The notes beneath the pieces are model-generated. The model was not told the DNA's origin. It did not search any database and worked only from the letters and a program-made list of their open reading frames with translations. From Clostridiales bacterium (GTDB lineage: Bacteria > Bacillota > Clostridia > Oscillospirales > Oscillospiraceae): a stretch of 47,676 nt of DNA. Shown here piece by piece: positions 24,110 to 32,457 of this stretch (positions are counted from its first letter, which is position 1; each line of letters begins with the position of its first letter). The DNA lies in assembly GCA_003525905.1 (NCBI GenBank), contig DQIA01000080.1, positions 1 through 47,676 of the forward strand, read 5' to 3'. A program made the position numbers and the translations under genes.

Positions 24110-25027
24110 ATGCATATCAGCCAGTATTTCCTGCGCGGAGACGTCAGGGGCGCCATTGCCCATATGCGCGCGCACGAGGAATTCCGGGATGTTCTACCGG
24201 CCTACCTTGCGATTTTTGAGAATTGCGAATACCGCACCTACGGGATACCGGCCCCGCTCAACGATATCCTGCGCCTGTATCAGATCTACTTCCGGGATAC
24301 CTTTTACTGCGGCCTGCCGGAGGCGGAGGCCGCGGACAAACTGCTGGCGCGGCTGAAAAAGCGCCTGGATTTGCCGGATGCAGACGAGGCACGGCTGACG
24401 GAGCGGCTGCAGGCGGCGTTTGAAGCGGAGGGCTATCATGCGCTTTTCGGGAAAACGCAGGGCTATTACGGCCCCTATGTCTGGCGCGAAACGGTCCCGG
24501 CCGTCTATCAGGTGGAGCTGCCGGACGGATCGGCGGAATATACCGTCAATCTTCTCAAGGGCTTCGTGTTCCGGAGCTGGATGGATTATCTGACCTTCGG
24601 CCGGTACGGCACGGGCGGCTGGGCCTCGCCCGACGGCACGATCAACTGCATCGAGCAGGCGTATGATCTGGAAAGCGAGCGGTTCCGGGTCTCTCTCCTG
24701 AAGCATGAGGCGCAGCATACCGTGGACAGAAAACGATTCCCTCAGATCACCCCGGCGGAGTTGGAATACCGGGCCAAGCTGGTGGAGCTGCATTTCTCCG
24801 GCGACCCGGGGCTGCTGCAAAAGTTCCTGTCGGAAGCGGACGAGAGCAAACCGGACGACAGTCACGCGGTCGCCTCCGCAAGGATCGGACGAGAGTTTGC
24901 AGATACGGACCAAACGGTGCTTTCGTGCATTCAGACGCGGGCGCTGGAGCTGCTCCGCGCGCATACGCGGGAACTGGAGGAAAAGTACGGGGAAAGCCGG
25001 GACCACCCGAACGGGGAAGCTGTATGA
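24110..25027 (+). CDS. Hypothetical protein with HEXXH zinc-peptidase site
   Basis: A 305-residue soluble protein. LLKHEAQHTVD (197-206) has the HEXXH motif with His199, Glu200 and His203. Glu217 or Glu219 in TPAELEYRAKLVEL is 14-16 residues further on and could be a third ligand. The N-terminal ~80 residues are helical. The start at 24110 follows gggaaaggagaac; the open frame extends much further upstream but crosses other remnants. I do not recognise a named family. Its 3' end runs into two overlapping small genes on the same strand. Confidence 0.65.
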   Translation: MHISQYFLRGDVRGAIAHMRAHEEFRDVLPAYLAIFENCEYRTYGIPAPLNDILRLYQIYFRDTFYCGLPEAEAADKLLARLKKRLDLPDADEARLTERLQAAFEAEGYHALFGKTQGYYGPYVWRETVPAVYQVELPDGSAEYTVNLLKGFVFRSWMDYLTFGRYGTGGWASPDGTINCIEQAYDLESERFRVSLLKHEAQHTVDRKRFPQITPAELEYRAKLVELHFSGDPGLLQKFLSEADESKPDDSHAVASARIGREFADTDQTVLSCIQTRALELLRAHTRELEEKYGESRDHPNGEAV

Positions 25028-25043
25028 ATCAGGAGAATGCCGT

Positions 25044-25154
25044 ATGGACGAATGGACCGGCCGCTGCGGACTGGACTGCGGGACCTGCGGAGCCCTGTGG
25101 ACGGCGCTCAACGGCGTGCCGATCACGCCGGACATGCTCCGCTGCCATGCCTGA
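25044..25154 (+). pseudogene. N-terminal fragment of a DUF3795 protein
   Basis: A 36-residue ORF preceded by aggag at 8 bases. It begins MDEWTGRCGLDCGTCGALW, the Cys-rich start of DUF3795 proteins (CGLxCxxC), but stops at MLRCHA where the family continues for about 60-100 residues. It overlaps the next gene by 8 bases. It is either a truncated gene or a short coupling peptide for translation of the next frame. Confidence 0.5.
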
Positions 25155-25668
25155 CGCATGGACCGTAAACGGCGCGGAATATGCCGTGCTCCGGCTCCTG
25201 GGAAAGGGAAAGGGCGGATATTCCTATCTTGTGACGGATGGGGCCTCGCAGTATGTCCTGAAGCAGATCCACCACGAGCCCTGCGAATACTACACCTTCG
25301 GCGACAAGCTGCAATCGGAGCTCCGCGACTATGAAACGCTGCGGAAGCTAGGCATCCCGATGCCGCGGCTGCTGGCGGCGGATATCCCGCAGGAGCGCAT
25401 CCTGAAGGAGTACATCGCCGGACCGACGGTCGCGGAGCTCCTCAAAGCGGGACGGCCGGAGCCCGGCTGGCTTGCGCAGGTGCACGCCATGTGCCGCCTG
25501 CTGTACCCGGCCGGACTGAATATCGACTACTATCCCACCAACTTCGTCCCGCGCGCCGGAGTGCTTTATTACATTGACTACGAGTGCAATGCCTACGAGG
25601 AGCAGTGGGACTTTGTACATTGGGGCGCGCAGTATTGGCGGGGAGCGGAGCAGAAGGGAAACGGTTGA
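25147..25668 (+). CDS. Protein kinase-like phosphotransferase
   Basis: A 173-residue protein with a compact kinase fold. LLGKGKGGYSYLV is a glycine-rich loop, VLKQI gives Lys39, SELRDYETL gives Glu58, LNIDYYPTNFV gives the catalytic Asp127/Asn132, and YYIDYEC gives the metal-binding Asp144. It is shorter than standard kinases and ends soon after the metal-binding site, like small RIO- or aminoglycoside-kinase-like bacterial proteins. The ATG at 25147 lies inside the DUF3795 fragment, so translation may be coupled. Its substrate is unknown. Confidence 0.75.
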   Translation: MPDAWTVNGAEYAVLRLLGKGKGGYSYLVTDGASQYVLKQIHHEPCEYYTFGDKLQSELRDYETLRKLGIPMPRLLAADIPQERILKEYIAGPTVAELLKAGRPEPGWLAQVHAMCRLLYPAGLNIDYYPTNFVPRAGVLYYIDYECNAYEEQWDFVHWGAQYWRGAEQKGNG

Positions 25669-25766
25669 AAGAGAACCGCCCTAAAAGCTCGCTGCATTCG
25701 ATCTCTGCGGATATGTGTAAAATGTAAAAACGGTAAGTATATCTCAGCGGAATTAGAAGGAACGCC

Positions 25767-25836
25767 ATAAAAAGCGCTATCTGACTGGACTTCCGATCAG
25801 ATAGCGCCGTTTTCTTTTGCTGGCGAAATTATTCAA
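25767..25836 (+). repeat. Repeated terminator unit, left copy
   Basis: gcgctatctga / tcagatagcgc (25774-25784 / 25797-25807) is followed by cgttttctttt. The hairpin, its loop and the following aattattcaaa recur at 40008-40070 in the same orientation, so this is a ~65-bp direct repeat. It can work as a terminator. Confidence 0.7.
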
Positions 25837-25883
25837 ACGAGGTATGACCATGAGCAAACTTATATCCTGTCAATTCAACATAT

Positions 25884-26018
25884 GACTGCACAGCCGTTGA
25901 AAACGAAGTTGCCGTCAACCGCTTCCAGCGGTCAGAGCGGAACGATCTGATCTACAAGAACCCGCTTGCCTATGCCGATCTGATTCTGAACGGCAAGCTG
26001 AATGTCCTGTTTGAATAA
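25884..26018 (+). pseudogene. C-terminal fragment of an integrative-element protein
   Basis: An open frame of 44 codons ends NVLFE-stop and contains NRFQRSERNDLIYKNPLAY, in the style of accessory proteins of Clostridial conjugative elements. It has no start codon or RBS in frame, and the 5' part is absent. The parent protein could not be named. The rest of the 25668-26113 gap holds only hairpins. Confidence 0.45.
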
Positions 26019-26037
26019 ACCGACATGAGCATAAACG

Positions 26038-26071
26038 ACAGCGTCCCGGATCATAATGATTGGGACGCTGT
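26038..26071. terminator. Hairpin after the MsrAB operon
   Basis: acagcgtccc / gggacgctgt (10 bp) with a 14-nt loop, 42 bases beyond the msrAB stop on the minus strand. T-rich flanks exist on both strands but are short. Confidence 0.6.
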
Positions 26072-26112
26072 TTATTATATCGCTGTTTCTTATATCATTG
26101 TATTTTGCGAAT

Positions 26113-27231
26113 TCATTCCTCAAACAGGTACAGGAGATATCCGTAGCCCTCGGCCTCCATCTTCGCATAGGGGACGAAGCGGAGAGACGCGCTGTTGATG
26201 CAGTAGCGCACGCCGTTGGGAGATTCCGGATCGCCGGTGAACACATGCCCGAGGTGGGAGTCTCCGGCGCGGCTGCGCACCTCTGTGCGGCGCATGCCGA
26301 AGCTGTTGTCCTCAAGCTCCACCACGGCAGGCTCTTCAATGGGCTTTGTGAAAGCCGGCCAGCCGCAGCCGCTCTCAAACTTATCCGTGGAGGAAAAGAG
26401 CGGTTCGCCGGTGACGATATCCACATAGATGCCCTTCTCGAACTGATCCCAGAACGCATTGCTGAATGGACGTTCCGTGCCGTTCTCCTGGGTGACGCGG
26501 TACTGCTCCACCGTCAGTTTGTCCCGAATGGACTCTGCTGCGGGCTTTTGGTAGTCGCCCGGATCGATGCGAAGCTTGGAGAACAGTTCCATCTCCGCCC
26601 GCGGGATGTGGCAATAGCCGTTCGGATTCTTTTCCAGATAATCCTGATGGTATTCCTCGGCGGGGTAGTAGTTTTTCAGCGGCCCGATCTCCACGAAGAA
26701 TTTCTTGCTGCGCCCCCGCTCAATCTCCGCGATGCGCTCTACGGTCTCCCTTGCCCTGTCGTTGGTATAGTAGACGCCGGTCTGGTACTGGCTTCCGACG
26801 TCATTCCCCTGCCGGTTCTCCACCGTGGGGTCGATGACGTAGAAATACGCCAGCAGCAGCGCGTCAAGGCTCACCTGTTCGGGGTCGTACTCCACCCGCA
26901 CGGTTTCACGGAATCCCGTGCCGCCCTTGCAGACGGTCCGATAGTCCGCGTCCGCCTCGCAGGTGCCGTTGGCATAGCCGCTCTGGGCGTCGATGACGCC
27001 GGGAATAGACTGCATCAGCTGTTCCATGCCCCAGAAGCAGCCGCCCGCCAGATATATGACATGTTCCGTGGTATCCATATACATGCTCTCCTCACCGGAC
27101 GTATCTGAGGACTGTCCGGCTGTTTCCATATCCTGTGCTTCCTTTCCCTGCGGCATAGGCTTTTGATTGGCTGTGCAGCCGCTCAGCACCAACGCCGCAG
27201 CAAGCAGAAGCGGCAATCCTCTCCGAATCAT
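26113..27231 (-). CDS. msrAB: Lipoprotein MsrA-MsrB fusion (methionine sulfoxide reductase)
   Basis: A 372-residue fusion that repairs methionine-S- and -R-sulfoxide in extracytoplasmic proteins. A lipoprotein signal ends at LVLSGC with Cys19 as the anchored residue. MsrA follows (~57-205) with the catalytic Cys65 in GCFWG. MsrB (~225-365) has SGCGWPAF and the catalytic Cys344 in RYCINS. The MsrB zinc CXXC pairs are absent, as in many MsrB forms. It is the last gene of a redox operon with a TlpA lipoprotein and a polyferredoxin, which could supply electrons across the membrane. The upstream two-component system is the likely regulator. Confidence 0.94.
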   Translation of the reverse strand: MIRRGLPLLLAAALVLSGCTANQKPMPQGKEAQDMETAGQSSDTSGEESMYMDTTEHVIYLAGGCFWGMEQLMQSIPGVIDAQSGYANGTCEADADYRTVCKGGTGFRETVRVEYDPEQVSLDALLLAYFYVIDPTVENRQGNDVGSQYQTGVYYTNDRARETVERIAEIERGRSKKFFVEIGPLKNYYPAEEYHQDYLEKNPNGYCHIPRAEMELFSKLRIDPGDYQKPAAESIRDKLTVEQYRVTQENGTERPFSNAFWDQFEKGIYVDIVTGEPLFSSTDKFESGCGWPAFTKPIEEPAVVELEDNSFGMRRTEVRSRAGDSHLGHVFTGDPESPNGVRYCINSASLRFVPYAKMEAEGYGYLLYLFEE

Positions 27232-27273
27232 GGTGTTTCCTCCTTTCGAGAGGAATCGGTTTGCTCCGCGCCT

Positions 27274-27495
27274 TCAGCGGTCCGGCATCCCTCCGCCGTA
27301 CGGCCGCAGGAGCATCCCGAGCAGCAGCCCGAAGGCGACACCGAAGCCGATGGTGAGCTACGGGTTGGACGTAATGGCGCAGGCGCCCGCAGCGCAGCCT
27401 ACATAGCGGTAGTACAGCCAGCCGCCGACGCCGCCGGCCAGCGTCAGTGCGGCGGGAAACAGAACGACTGCCGGCTTACACGACGTCTTGCCCAT
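27274..27495 (-). pseudogene. Small DUF6132-like membrane protein interrupted by an amber codon
   Basis: A 73-codon frame starts at 27495 after aggaggt. It reads one membrane helix, then GCAAGACAITSNP, an in-frame TAG (27358-27360), and continues in the same frame LTIGFGVAFGLLLGMLLRP to a stop at 27274. The two halves together match the small DUF6132-type pattern (two helices with GCxxGxCxITSNP between), where an aromatic residue normally follows SNP. TAC or TAT to TAG is one base change, so a nonsense mutation is most likely. It lies between msrAB and tlpA in the redox operon. Confidence 0.65.
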
Positions 27496-27522
27496 TGAGA
27501 CCTCCTGTTCGAGATCCCGCTC

Positions 27523-28500
27523 TCAGCCCTTATCGGCGGCAAGCGCCTGATCGATGAGCTTTTGCAGCGCTTCCGCCTGGTTCTTTTCTGTGATGGCGCC
27601 CACGATGGGCTCGCCCACGATATTGCCGTTGCGGTCAACCACATAGGTGGTGGGGTAAGCGAAGATGTTCGTTGTGAACTTGCCGGCCTCGCCATCGGAA
27701 GCGAAATACACATTCTGATAGGTCGCGCCCTTCTTGGCCAATACGTCTTTTGCTTCGGAAATTGCCGCCTCGTCGCCATCCAATGTGAAGGTGTTGACAC
27801 CGATGAGTGCGCCGCCCTTCTCCGCAAGCTCCTTGTTCAGTGCGTCCAGTTCGGCAAGCTCACCCACACAGGGATTGCAGGTGGTGAACCAGAAATTCAC
27901 TACGGTGACGGCATTGCCGGAGAACAGCGTATCGCTCTTGACCTCGTTCCCGTCCAGATCCTTTCCCTCAAAGGCGGGGAACTTCTGCAGGCTGCCATCA
28001 TCGGGAGGCGTCATCATGTTGTCGCCCGCAGGCACGCTCGTGCCGTCGCCGGAGGGCATCTGACCGCAGCCAGGGAACTTCTCCTGCAGAGCGGCGACCT
28101 TGACTTCAATGCTGCGGATCGTTTCGCCGTCCTTCTGCAGCAGCTTCAGCTCGTCCTCGGTGAACTCATCCTTTGCGCTTTCGATCGTTTTGAGCAGGAA
28201 GTCGCCGTAGTTGCTGCCGTCCTCGATCATCGCAGAGCCCTTGTCAGCGGAAAGGAAAACCTTTTCCCAAAGCGCGCTGTTCTCATTCAGGATCGCAGTT
28301 TCGGCATCCATCAGCTGGGTGTGCAGCGCCGTCGCTTCCTCAGCGGTGGACGCCTCTTTTGCCAGAAGGTCATCGATCGCGTTAGCCGCGTTGTCTTCAG
28401 TTGCCATGTTGCCTCCGTTCGCTTGCGGCTTGCTGCAGGCAGCAAGGCTGAGCACCAGCGCAACGAGGAGCAGTGCGGTCAGAATTTTGGTCGTTTTCAT
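27523..28500 (-). CDS. TlpA-like thioredoxin-fold lipoprotein
   Basis: A 325-residue lipoprotein. The signal ends LSLAAC with Cys22 lipidated. Residues ~35-150 are helical and polar, without a named domain. The C-terminal ~155 residues form a TlpA/ResA-type thioredoxin domain with CNPC (Cys208 and Cys211) in VVNFWFTTCNPC and the cis-Pro segment FAYPTTYVVDRNG. It likely passes electrons from the membrane polyferredoxin to MsrAB outside the cytoplasm (inference from operon order). The start overlaps the stop of the upstream polyferredoxin gene by 4 bases. Confidence 0.9.
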   Translation of the reverse strand: MKTTKILTALLLVALVLSLAACSKPQANGGNMATEDNAANAIDDLLAKEASTAEEATALHTQLMDAETAILNENSALWEKVFLSADKGSAMIEDGSNYGDFLLKTIESAKDEFTEDELKLLQKDGETIRSIEVKVAALQEKFPGCGQMPSGDGTSVPAGDNMMTPPDDGSLQKFPAFEGKDLDGNEVKSDTLFSGNAVTVVNFWFTTCNPCVGELAELDALNKELAEKGGALIGVNTFTLDGDEAAISEAKDVLAKKGATYQNVYFASDGEAGKFTTNIFAYPTTYVVDRNGNIVGEPIVGAITEKNQAEALQKLIDQALAADKG

Positions 28501-29447
28501 GATTTTTTCTCCTTTACAATATCATTCATTTGCTTATTTGTTTTCTCCGGGAGAACGGTACCCTGCTTTCCCGTGCCAAAGCCGCAGCGGAAGTGCACGG
28601 CATTGGTCGGACAGGCTCGGACACACATCCCGCAGCGGATGCACTCGGTATGGTTCGGGGATTTCGTTACGTCCACGTCCATTTTGCAGGCTTTTGCGCA
28701 TTTCCCGCAGGAAATACACTTGCTCTGATCCACCTTCATCTGAACCAGGGAGACCTTATTCAGCAGCGCATAGAACGCGCCCAGCGGGCAGATCCACTTG
28801 CAGAAGGGCCGATAAAACAGCACGCTGAGCACGATCACCACCAGCAAAATGGCGAGCTTCCACGTAAACAGGCTGCCCAGCGCCGCACGGATGCCGGAAT
28901 TGGCAAGAGACAGCGGAATTGCCCCCTCCAGCACGCCCTGTGGGCAGAGATATTTGCAGAAGAAGGGATCCCCCATGCCCACATCGTTTACAAGGAACGC
29001 CGGGAGCAGGAATACCATCACCAGCAAAATAGCATATTTCAGGTATCGCAGGGGCTTGAGCTTCCTTGTAGACAGCTTTCTTGACGGAATCTTGTGCAGC
29101 AGCTCCTGAAACCAGCCAAAGGGACACAAAAAGCCGCAGATAAAGCGTCCCAGCAAAACGCCCAGCAGAATCAGAATTCCTGTGATATAATAGGAAAAAC
29201 TGAATTTCGACGAGCCTACCACCGCCTGAAAGGCCCCGATGGGACAGGCGCCGGAGGCTGCCGGACAGGAATAGCAGTTGAGTCCCGGCACACAGACGGT
29301 CTTCCCCGCGCCCTGGTACAGCCCGCCCTTAAGAAAATTCGGCAGATGCAGATTGGTCAATAAGGCCGCACCCGCCTGGATCCAGCCCCGGAAGCGCGCC
29401 AGAAACTGTGATACGCCCGTAAACTTCTTTTTACCCAATGCCAACAC
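28497..29447 (-). CDS. Membrane 4Fe-4S polyferredoxin (NapH/YccM-like)
   Basis: A 316-residue membrane protein with about four to five helices. CYSCPAASGACPIGAFQA and two CGFLCPFGW/CKWICPLGAF-type motifs (CxxxCP) are the NapH-like signatures. The C-terminus holds two [4Fe-4S] ferredoxin motifs (CISCGKCAKACKMD and CIRCGMCVRACPTN). Such proteins move electrons across or to the membrane. Here it sits between a CXXC peptide gene and a thioredoxin-like lipoprotein, so it probably feeds the extracytoplasmic thiol chain in the place often taken by CcdA. It overlaps the upstream small gene by 17 bases. Confidence 0.9.
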   Translation of the reverse strand: MLALGKKKFTGVSQFLARFRGWIQAGAALLTNLHLPNFLKGGLYQGAGKTVCVPGLNCYSCPAASGACPIGAFQAVVGSSKFSFSYYITGILILLGVLLGRFICGFLCPFGWFQELLHKIPSRKLSTRKLKPLRYLKYAILLVMVFLLPAFLVNDVGMGDPFFCKYLCPQGVLEGAIPLSLANSGIRAALGSLFTWKLAILLVVIVLSVLFYRPFCKWICPLGAFYALLNKVSLVQMKVDQSKCISCGKCAKACKMDVDVTKSPNHTECIRCGMCVRACPTNAVHFRCGFGTGKQGTVLPEKTNKQMNDIVKEKKS

Positions 29448-29577
29448 ACTCCAGACACAGTTTAATGGCCTTGCTTAGCACTGTCGCCGCCTCGCCACGC
29501 CAGGCGCCGAAGCACAGCATGGCAATTGCGGCAGCCAACAGGGTAACCTGTACCGTCGTCTTTTTCGCATGGCTCAT
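29431..29577 (-). CDS. CD1871A family CXXC-containing small membrane protein
   Basis: A 48-residue peptide, MSHAKKTTVQ followed by one membrane helix (VTLLAAAIAMLCFGAW) and the C-terminal motif KLCLECVGIG. Size and CxECxGIG ending match the CD1871A family of Clostridia. The start at 29577 follows gaaagggtg. It is the first gene of the redox operon and overlaps the polyferredoxin gene by 17 bases. Its CXXC may be a redox site or metal ligand; the family has no proven function to my knowledge. Confidence 0.85.
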   Translation of the reverse strand: MSHAKKTTVQVTLLAAAIAMLCFGAWRGEAATVLSKAIKLCLECVGIG

Positions 29578-29608
29578 TTTTCATCACCCTTTCCGTTTTT
29601 CTGTCGCT

Positions 29609-29683
29609 ATCATAGCGCAGGAGAGTTAAATTCTCTGTTAAGAACGAAAATTTAACGCAAACCTTATCTGTTTTTGCTATAAT
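29609..29683. promoter_or_regulatory. Divergent promoter region with GTTAA direct repeats
   Basis: Minus-strand −10 TATGAT (29609-29614) serves the redox operon and plus-strand TATAAT (29678-29683) serves the two-component genes. Neither has a good −35. Between them GTTAA occurs at 29625-29629 and 29637-29641 with a further TTAAC at 29652-29656. This is a plausible response-regulator binding region for both promoters. Confidence 0.55.
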
Positions 29684-29725
29684 TAAGAACAACGTGAAAA
29701 TGAAATAATAAAAAGGAGGGCTCTT

Positions 29726-30403
29726 ATGCACCTTTTGGTCATTGAAGATGAACGCGCCCTGTGCGAGACCATCGTCCGCAGCCTGCGGCGGCTGGCCTAC
29801 AGCGTGGACTACTGTTACGATGGGGAGAAGGCCCTGGAGCTGCTGGGCGTGGAGCGCTATGATCTGGTGCTTCTCGACCTGAACCTGCCGAGGAAGGACG
29901 GTATGACGGTGCTGCGGAGCCTGCGGCAGACCGACCGTGAGACGCGGGTGCTGATCCTCTCCGCCCGCAGCGAGGTGGAGGACAAGGTGGCGGGGCTGGA
30001 TGCGGGAGCCAACGACTATCTGGCAAAGCCCTTCCACTTAGCTGAATTGGAGGCCCGCATCCGCAGTCTGACCCTGCGGCAGTTTACCCAGCAGGATGTG
30101 CTGCTGGTCTGCGGAGATTTGACCTTTGATACCCGCTCCCGCACCGCCGCCGTCAAGGGGCAAACCATGACACTGACCCGCAAGGAGACAGGGATTTTGG
30201 AATACTTGATGGTACATCAGGGCCGGCCGGTGAGTCAGGAGGAGCTGATGGATCATGTTTGGGACAACAGTGTGGACAGCTTCAGCAACTCCATCCGGGT
30301 CCACATCTCCGCACTGCGCAAAAAGCTTCGCGCTGCACTGGGCTATGATCCCATCCGCAACCGCATCGGTGAAGGCTATCTGATGGGAGGCACTGAAGCA
30401 TGA
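29726..30403 (+). CDS. OmpR family response regulator
   Basis: A 225-residue regulator. The receiver has Glu7/Asp8, phosphoacceptor Asp51 (LLDLNLPRKDG) and Lys101 (YLAKPF). The winged helix (~130-225) includes LTRKETGILEYLMVHQGRPVSQEELMDHVW and SNSIRVHISALRKKLRAALG…RIGEGYLMGG. An RBS aaaggaggg precedes 29726. It is coupled to the histidine kinase by ATGA and divergent from the redox operon, which it likely controls. Confidence 0.94.
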   Translation: MHLLVIEDERALCETIVRSLRRLAYSVDYCYDGEKALELLGVERYDLVLLDLNLPRKDGMTVLRSLRQTDRETRVLILSARSEVEDKVAGLDAGANDYLAKPFHLAELEARIRSLTLRQFTQQDVLLVCGDLTFDTRSRTAAVKGQTMTLTRKETGILEYLMVHQGRPVSQEELMDHVWDNSVDSFSNSIRVHISALRKKLRAALGYDPIRNRIGEGYLMGGTEA

Positions 30404-31551
30404 AGCGGATCTCTTTACAATGGCGCATCACGCTGATGACCGTTCTGCTCATCGGCGTCACCTGCGTGGCCATGAATCTGCTGCTCTGCTTCTCCGGTGT
30501 GTACTATATGGACACCATTGTGGACGGCTTACAGGGCGGCGGCACGGTGATCCTGAATGAGGAAGGCACAGCAAGCTTTGACCCGCAGCTCGTAGCGCCC
30601 GACGATGAGCTGACCATCGTCGTCGATGGGGCGCAGGGGCGCTTTCGCGCGACCAACTGGTATATCACGGCTGCGGTAACGCTGCTCAGCGGCATTCTTG
30701 CCTACTTTGTCAGTGGACGCGCCCTCAAGCCCCTGCGCAGCTTTGCTTCTCAGGTGGAAATGGTGCAAATGAACAATCTGGCGGATATGAAGATCGATGA
30801 AGATGTGCTTCCGGAGTTTAAGCAGCTCAGCCACTCCTTCAACCAGATGCTGGAGCGGCTGAACACCGCCTTTGCCGCCCAGCGGCAGTTCACCGGCAAC
30901 GCTGCCCACGAGCTGCGCACACCGCTGGCACTGATGCAGGCGCAGCTGGAGCTGTTTTCCGCAGAGCATCCCGCCGTGCTGCCGCAGACGGCAGAGTTTC
31001 TCACCCTTCTGCGGGAGCAAACGGAGAGGCTGACGCAGATGACCAGAACGCTGCTGGAGATGAGTAATTTGCAGCAGGTGGCACGGAACGAGCGCATCCA
31101 GCTTGCCCCCATGATCGAGGAGATCTTCACAGATCTCGCGCCGCTCTCAGATAAGCGCGGCGTCACACTGACGGCGGAGGGCGACGGCATTATGACCGGC
31201 AGCGACGCACTGATCTACCGGCTGATCTTCAATCTGACGGAAAATGCTGTCAAGTACAACCGGCCGGGCGGCTCGGTACGGGTTTCTGTCACACAGGAGC
31301 CGGAAAAGCTCCTGCTTCGCGTGTCGGATACTGGCTGCGGCATCCCGGAGGAGCATCAGCGCAGTATCTTCCAGCCTTTCTTCCGGGTGGACAAGTCCCG
31401 CAGCCGCGAGTACGGTGGCGCAGGGTTGGGGCTCGCGCTGGTGTGGGAGATCGCCGAACTCCACGGCGGCTCCGTTTGGGTGGAGGAGAGTTCGGAGAAG
31501 GGCACCACCATTGCGGTGGGGTTGCCAACGCAACAATCAACGAAGCCCTAA
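30400..31551 (+). CDS. Sensor histidine kinase
   Basis: A 383-residue membrane kinase. Helix 1 (~10-33) and helix 2 (~87-106) bracket an ~50-residue extracytoplasmic loop. HAMP-like sequence follows (GRALKPLRSFASQVE…). The H-box GNAAHELRTPLAL carries His170, and the ATPase domain has NLTENAVKYN, DTGCGIPEEH and GGAGLGLALV. The small external domain and the adjacent redox operon suggest a signal at the cell surface such as oxidative or chlorine stress (inference). Immediately after its stop the sequence becomes element debris, so anything originally downstream has been lost. Confidence 0.93.
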   Translation: MKRISLQWRITLMTVLLIGVTCVAMNLLLCFSGVYYMDTIVDGLQGGGTVILNEEGTASFDPQLVAPDDELTIVVDGAQGRFRATNWYITAAVTLLSGILAYFVSGRALKPLRSFASQVEMVQMNNLADMKIDEDVLPEFKQLSHSFNQMLERLNTAFAAQRQFTGNAAHELRTPLALMQAQLELFSAEHPAVLPQTAEFLTLLREQTERLTQMTRTLLEMSNLQQVARNERIQLAPMIEEIFTDLAPLSDKRGVTLTAEGDGIMTGSDALIYRLIFNLTENAVKYNRPGGSVRVSVTQEPEKLLLRVSDTGCGIPEEHQRSIFQPFFRVDKSRSREYGGAGLGLALVWEIAELHGGSVWVEESSEKGTTIAVGLPTQQSTKP

Positions 31552-31565
31552 AATCCTTTTATTCG

Positions 31566-31825
31566 TTATTTCGTTGCTTCTCTTGCCGCCCAGCGGCGTT
31601 CCTCTCTGTATGGGGCGGTCAGCCGGAAAGAGAAGCGTCCCTTTTCAATCTCAAATTCCTTGCAGCCCGTGTCCGGGTCTGACGGCACTCGCCGGGGTGA
31701 GTTGCGGCATAGGCGGTCAGCCTGTTCTTGAGGTCGGTGTTGTGGGTGCGGATGAAGATGGTGGGGTCTTTCTCGTCAAAATAGATTTCGGTGGTTTTTT
31801 CCTGCTGGGTAGGCCCTGTTCTCAT
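31566..31825 (-). pseudogene. Frameshifted integrative-element protein
   Basis: From the ATG at 31825 the frame reads MRTGPTQQEKTTEIYFDEKD and runs to ECRQT. The continuation (PDTGCKEFEIEKGRFSFRL, then TAPYREERR) is in another frame and ends at 31566. The start and stop are out of phase, so one base was lost or gained near 31680. The intact form is a short conserved protein of Clostridial conjugative elements, as far as I recall. Function is unknown. Confidence 0.65.
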
Positions 31826-32041
31826 AGGCTTATCCTATCTGCGGCTCCGTCACGCAATAGGGGTGTTTTTCGGGGATTTTCTTCGGCTTTTGACTTGGGA
31901 AAAATGGCGATTTTTAAACAGGAGCGCGCCGGACGATGTCTGCCCTGTCCGACGCGCTCCCATTCGATAAAATGCGTTTTTTCCGGCTCTACACAGGAAT
32001 CAGCGAGCTTCGTCCCTCGTGACCGCTTTTTCTCTGAGCGG

Positions 32042-32389
32042 ATGGAAGAATCGCCACAGATTATTACGCTGAATTACATCCTCATAGCTGCGGACTTTCC
32101 CGCGTATCTGGCCTCCTTAAACAGCAAAAATGCGATGTTCAAGTACGGGCTTGAACGATACAATGCACTGCGCATCATGGAAAATACACTGAACTTGCGG
32201 GAGATCAAGCTGCTTGATAACGGAACGGAGTACAACGAGCGGGATACCCTTGCCGCCCTGGAAAAGCAGCGCCTGATCAATGAAGAATTTAAGCGGTGGA
32301 TCTGGCTTGATGAGGACTGCCGTTGGCTGGTGGAAGAAGCCTATAACAACATATTTACCGGCTATGAAAGAAGCCTTATATCCTGCTGA
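32042..32389 (+). pseudogene. Fragment of a large helicase/methylase of an integrative element
   Basis: A 116-codon frame contains ERYNALRIMENTLNLREIKLL and, later, EEFKRWIWLDEDCRWLVEEAYNNIF. These match in pattern the region between helicase motifs of the very large SNF2-type helicase/methylase proteins of Clostridial conjugative elements. Only a short internal piece remains, without helicase motifs. The 31826-32041 stretch before it has no recognisable gene. Confidence 0.55.
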
Positions 32390-32420
32390 AATACGCGGAA
32401 CAAAAATACCTTAATCCAAG

Positions 32421-32457
32421 ACCGTGTCGGGGTGCTTAGCCCCGGCGCGGTTTTTTC
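32421..32457 (+). terminator. Terminator after the helicase fragment
   Basis: accgtgtcgggg / ccccggcgcggt (10 of 12 positions pair) around tgcttag, followed by tttttt. It overlaps the end of the antisense transposase remnant. Confidence 0.7.

Noticed and set aside
27358..27360. Pyrrolysine or recoded TAG in the small membrane gene
   Set aside because: No pyl genes are seen, and a single aromatic-to-stop change explains it.
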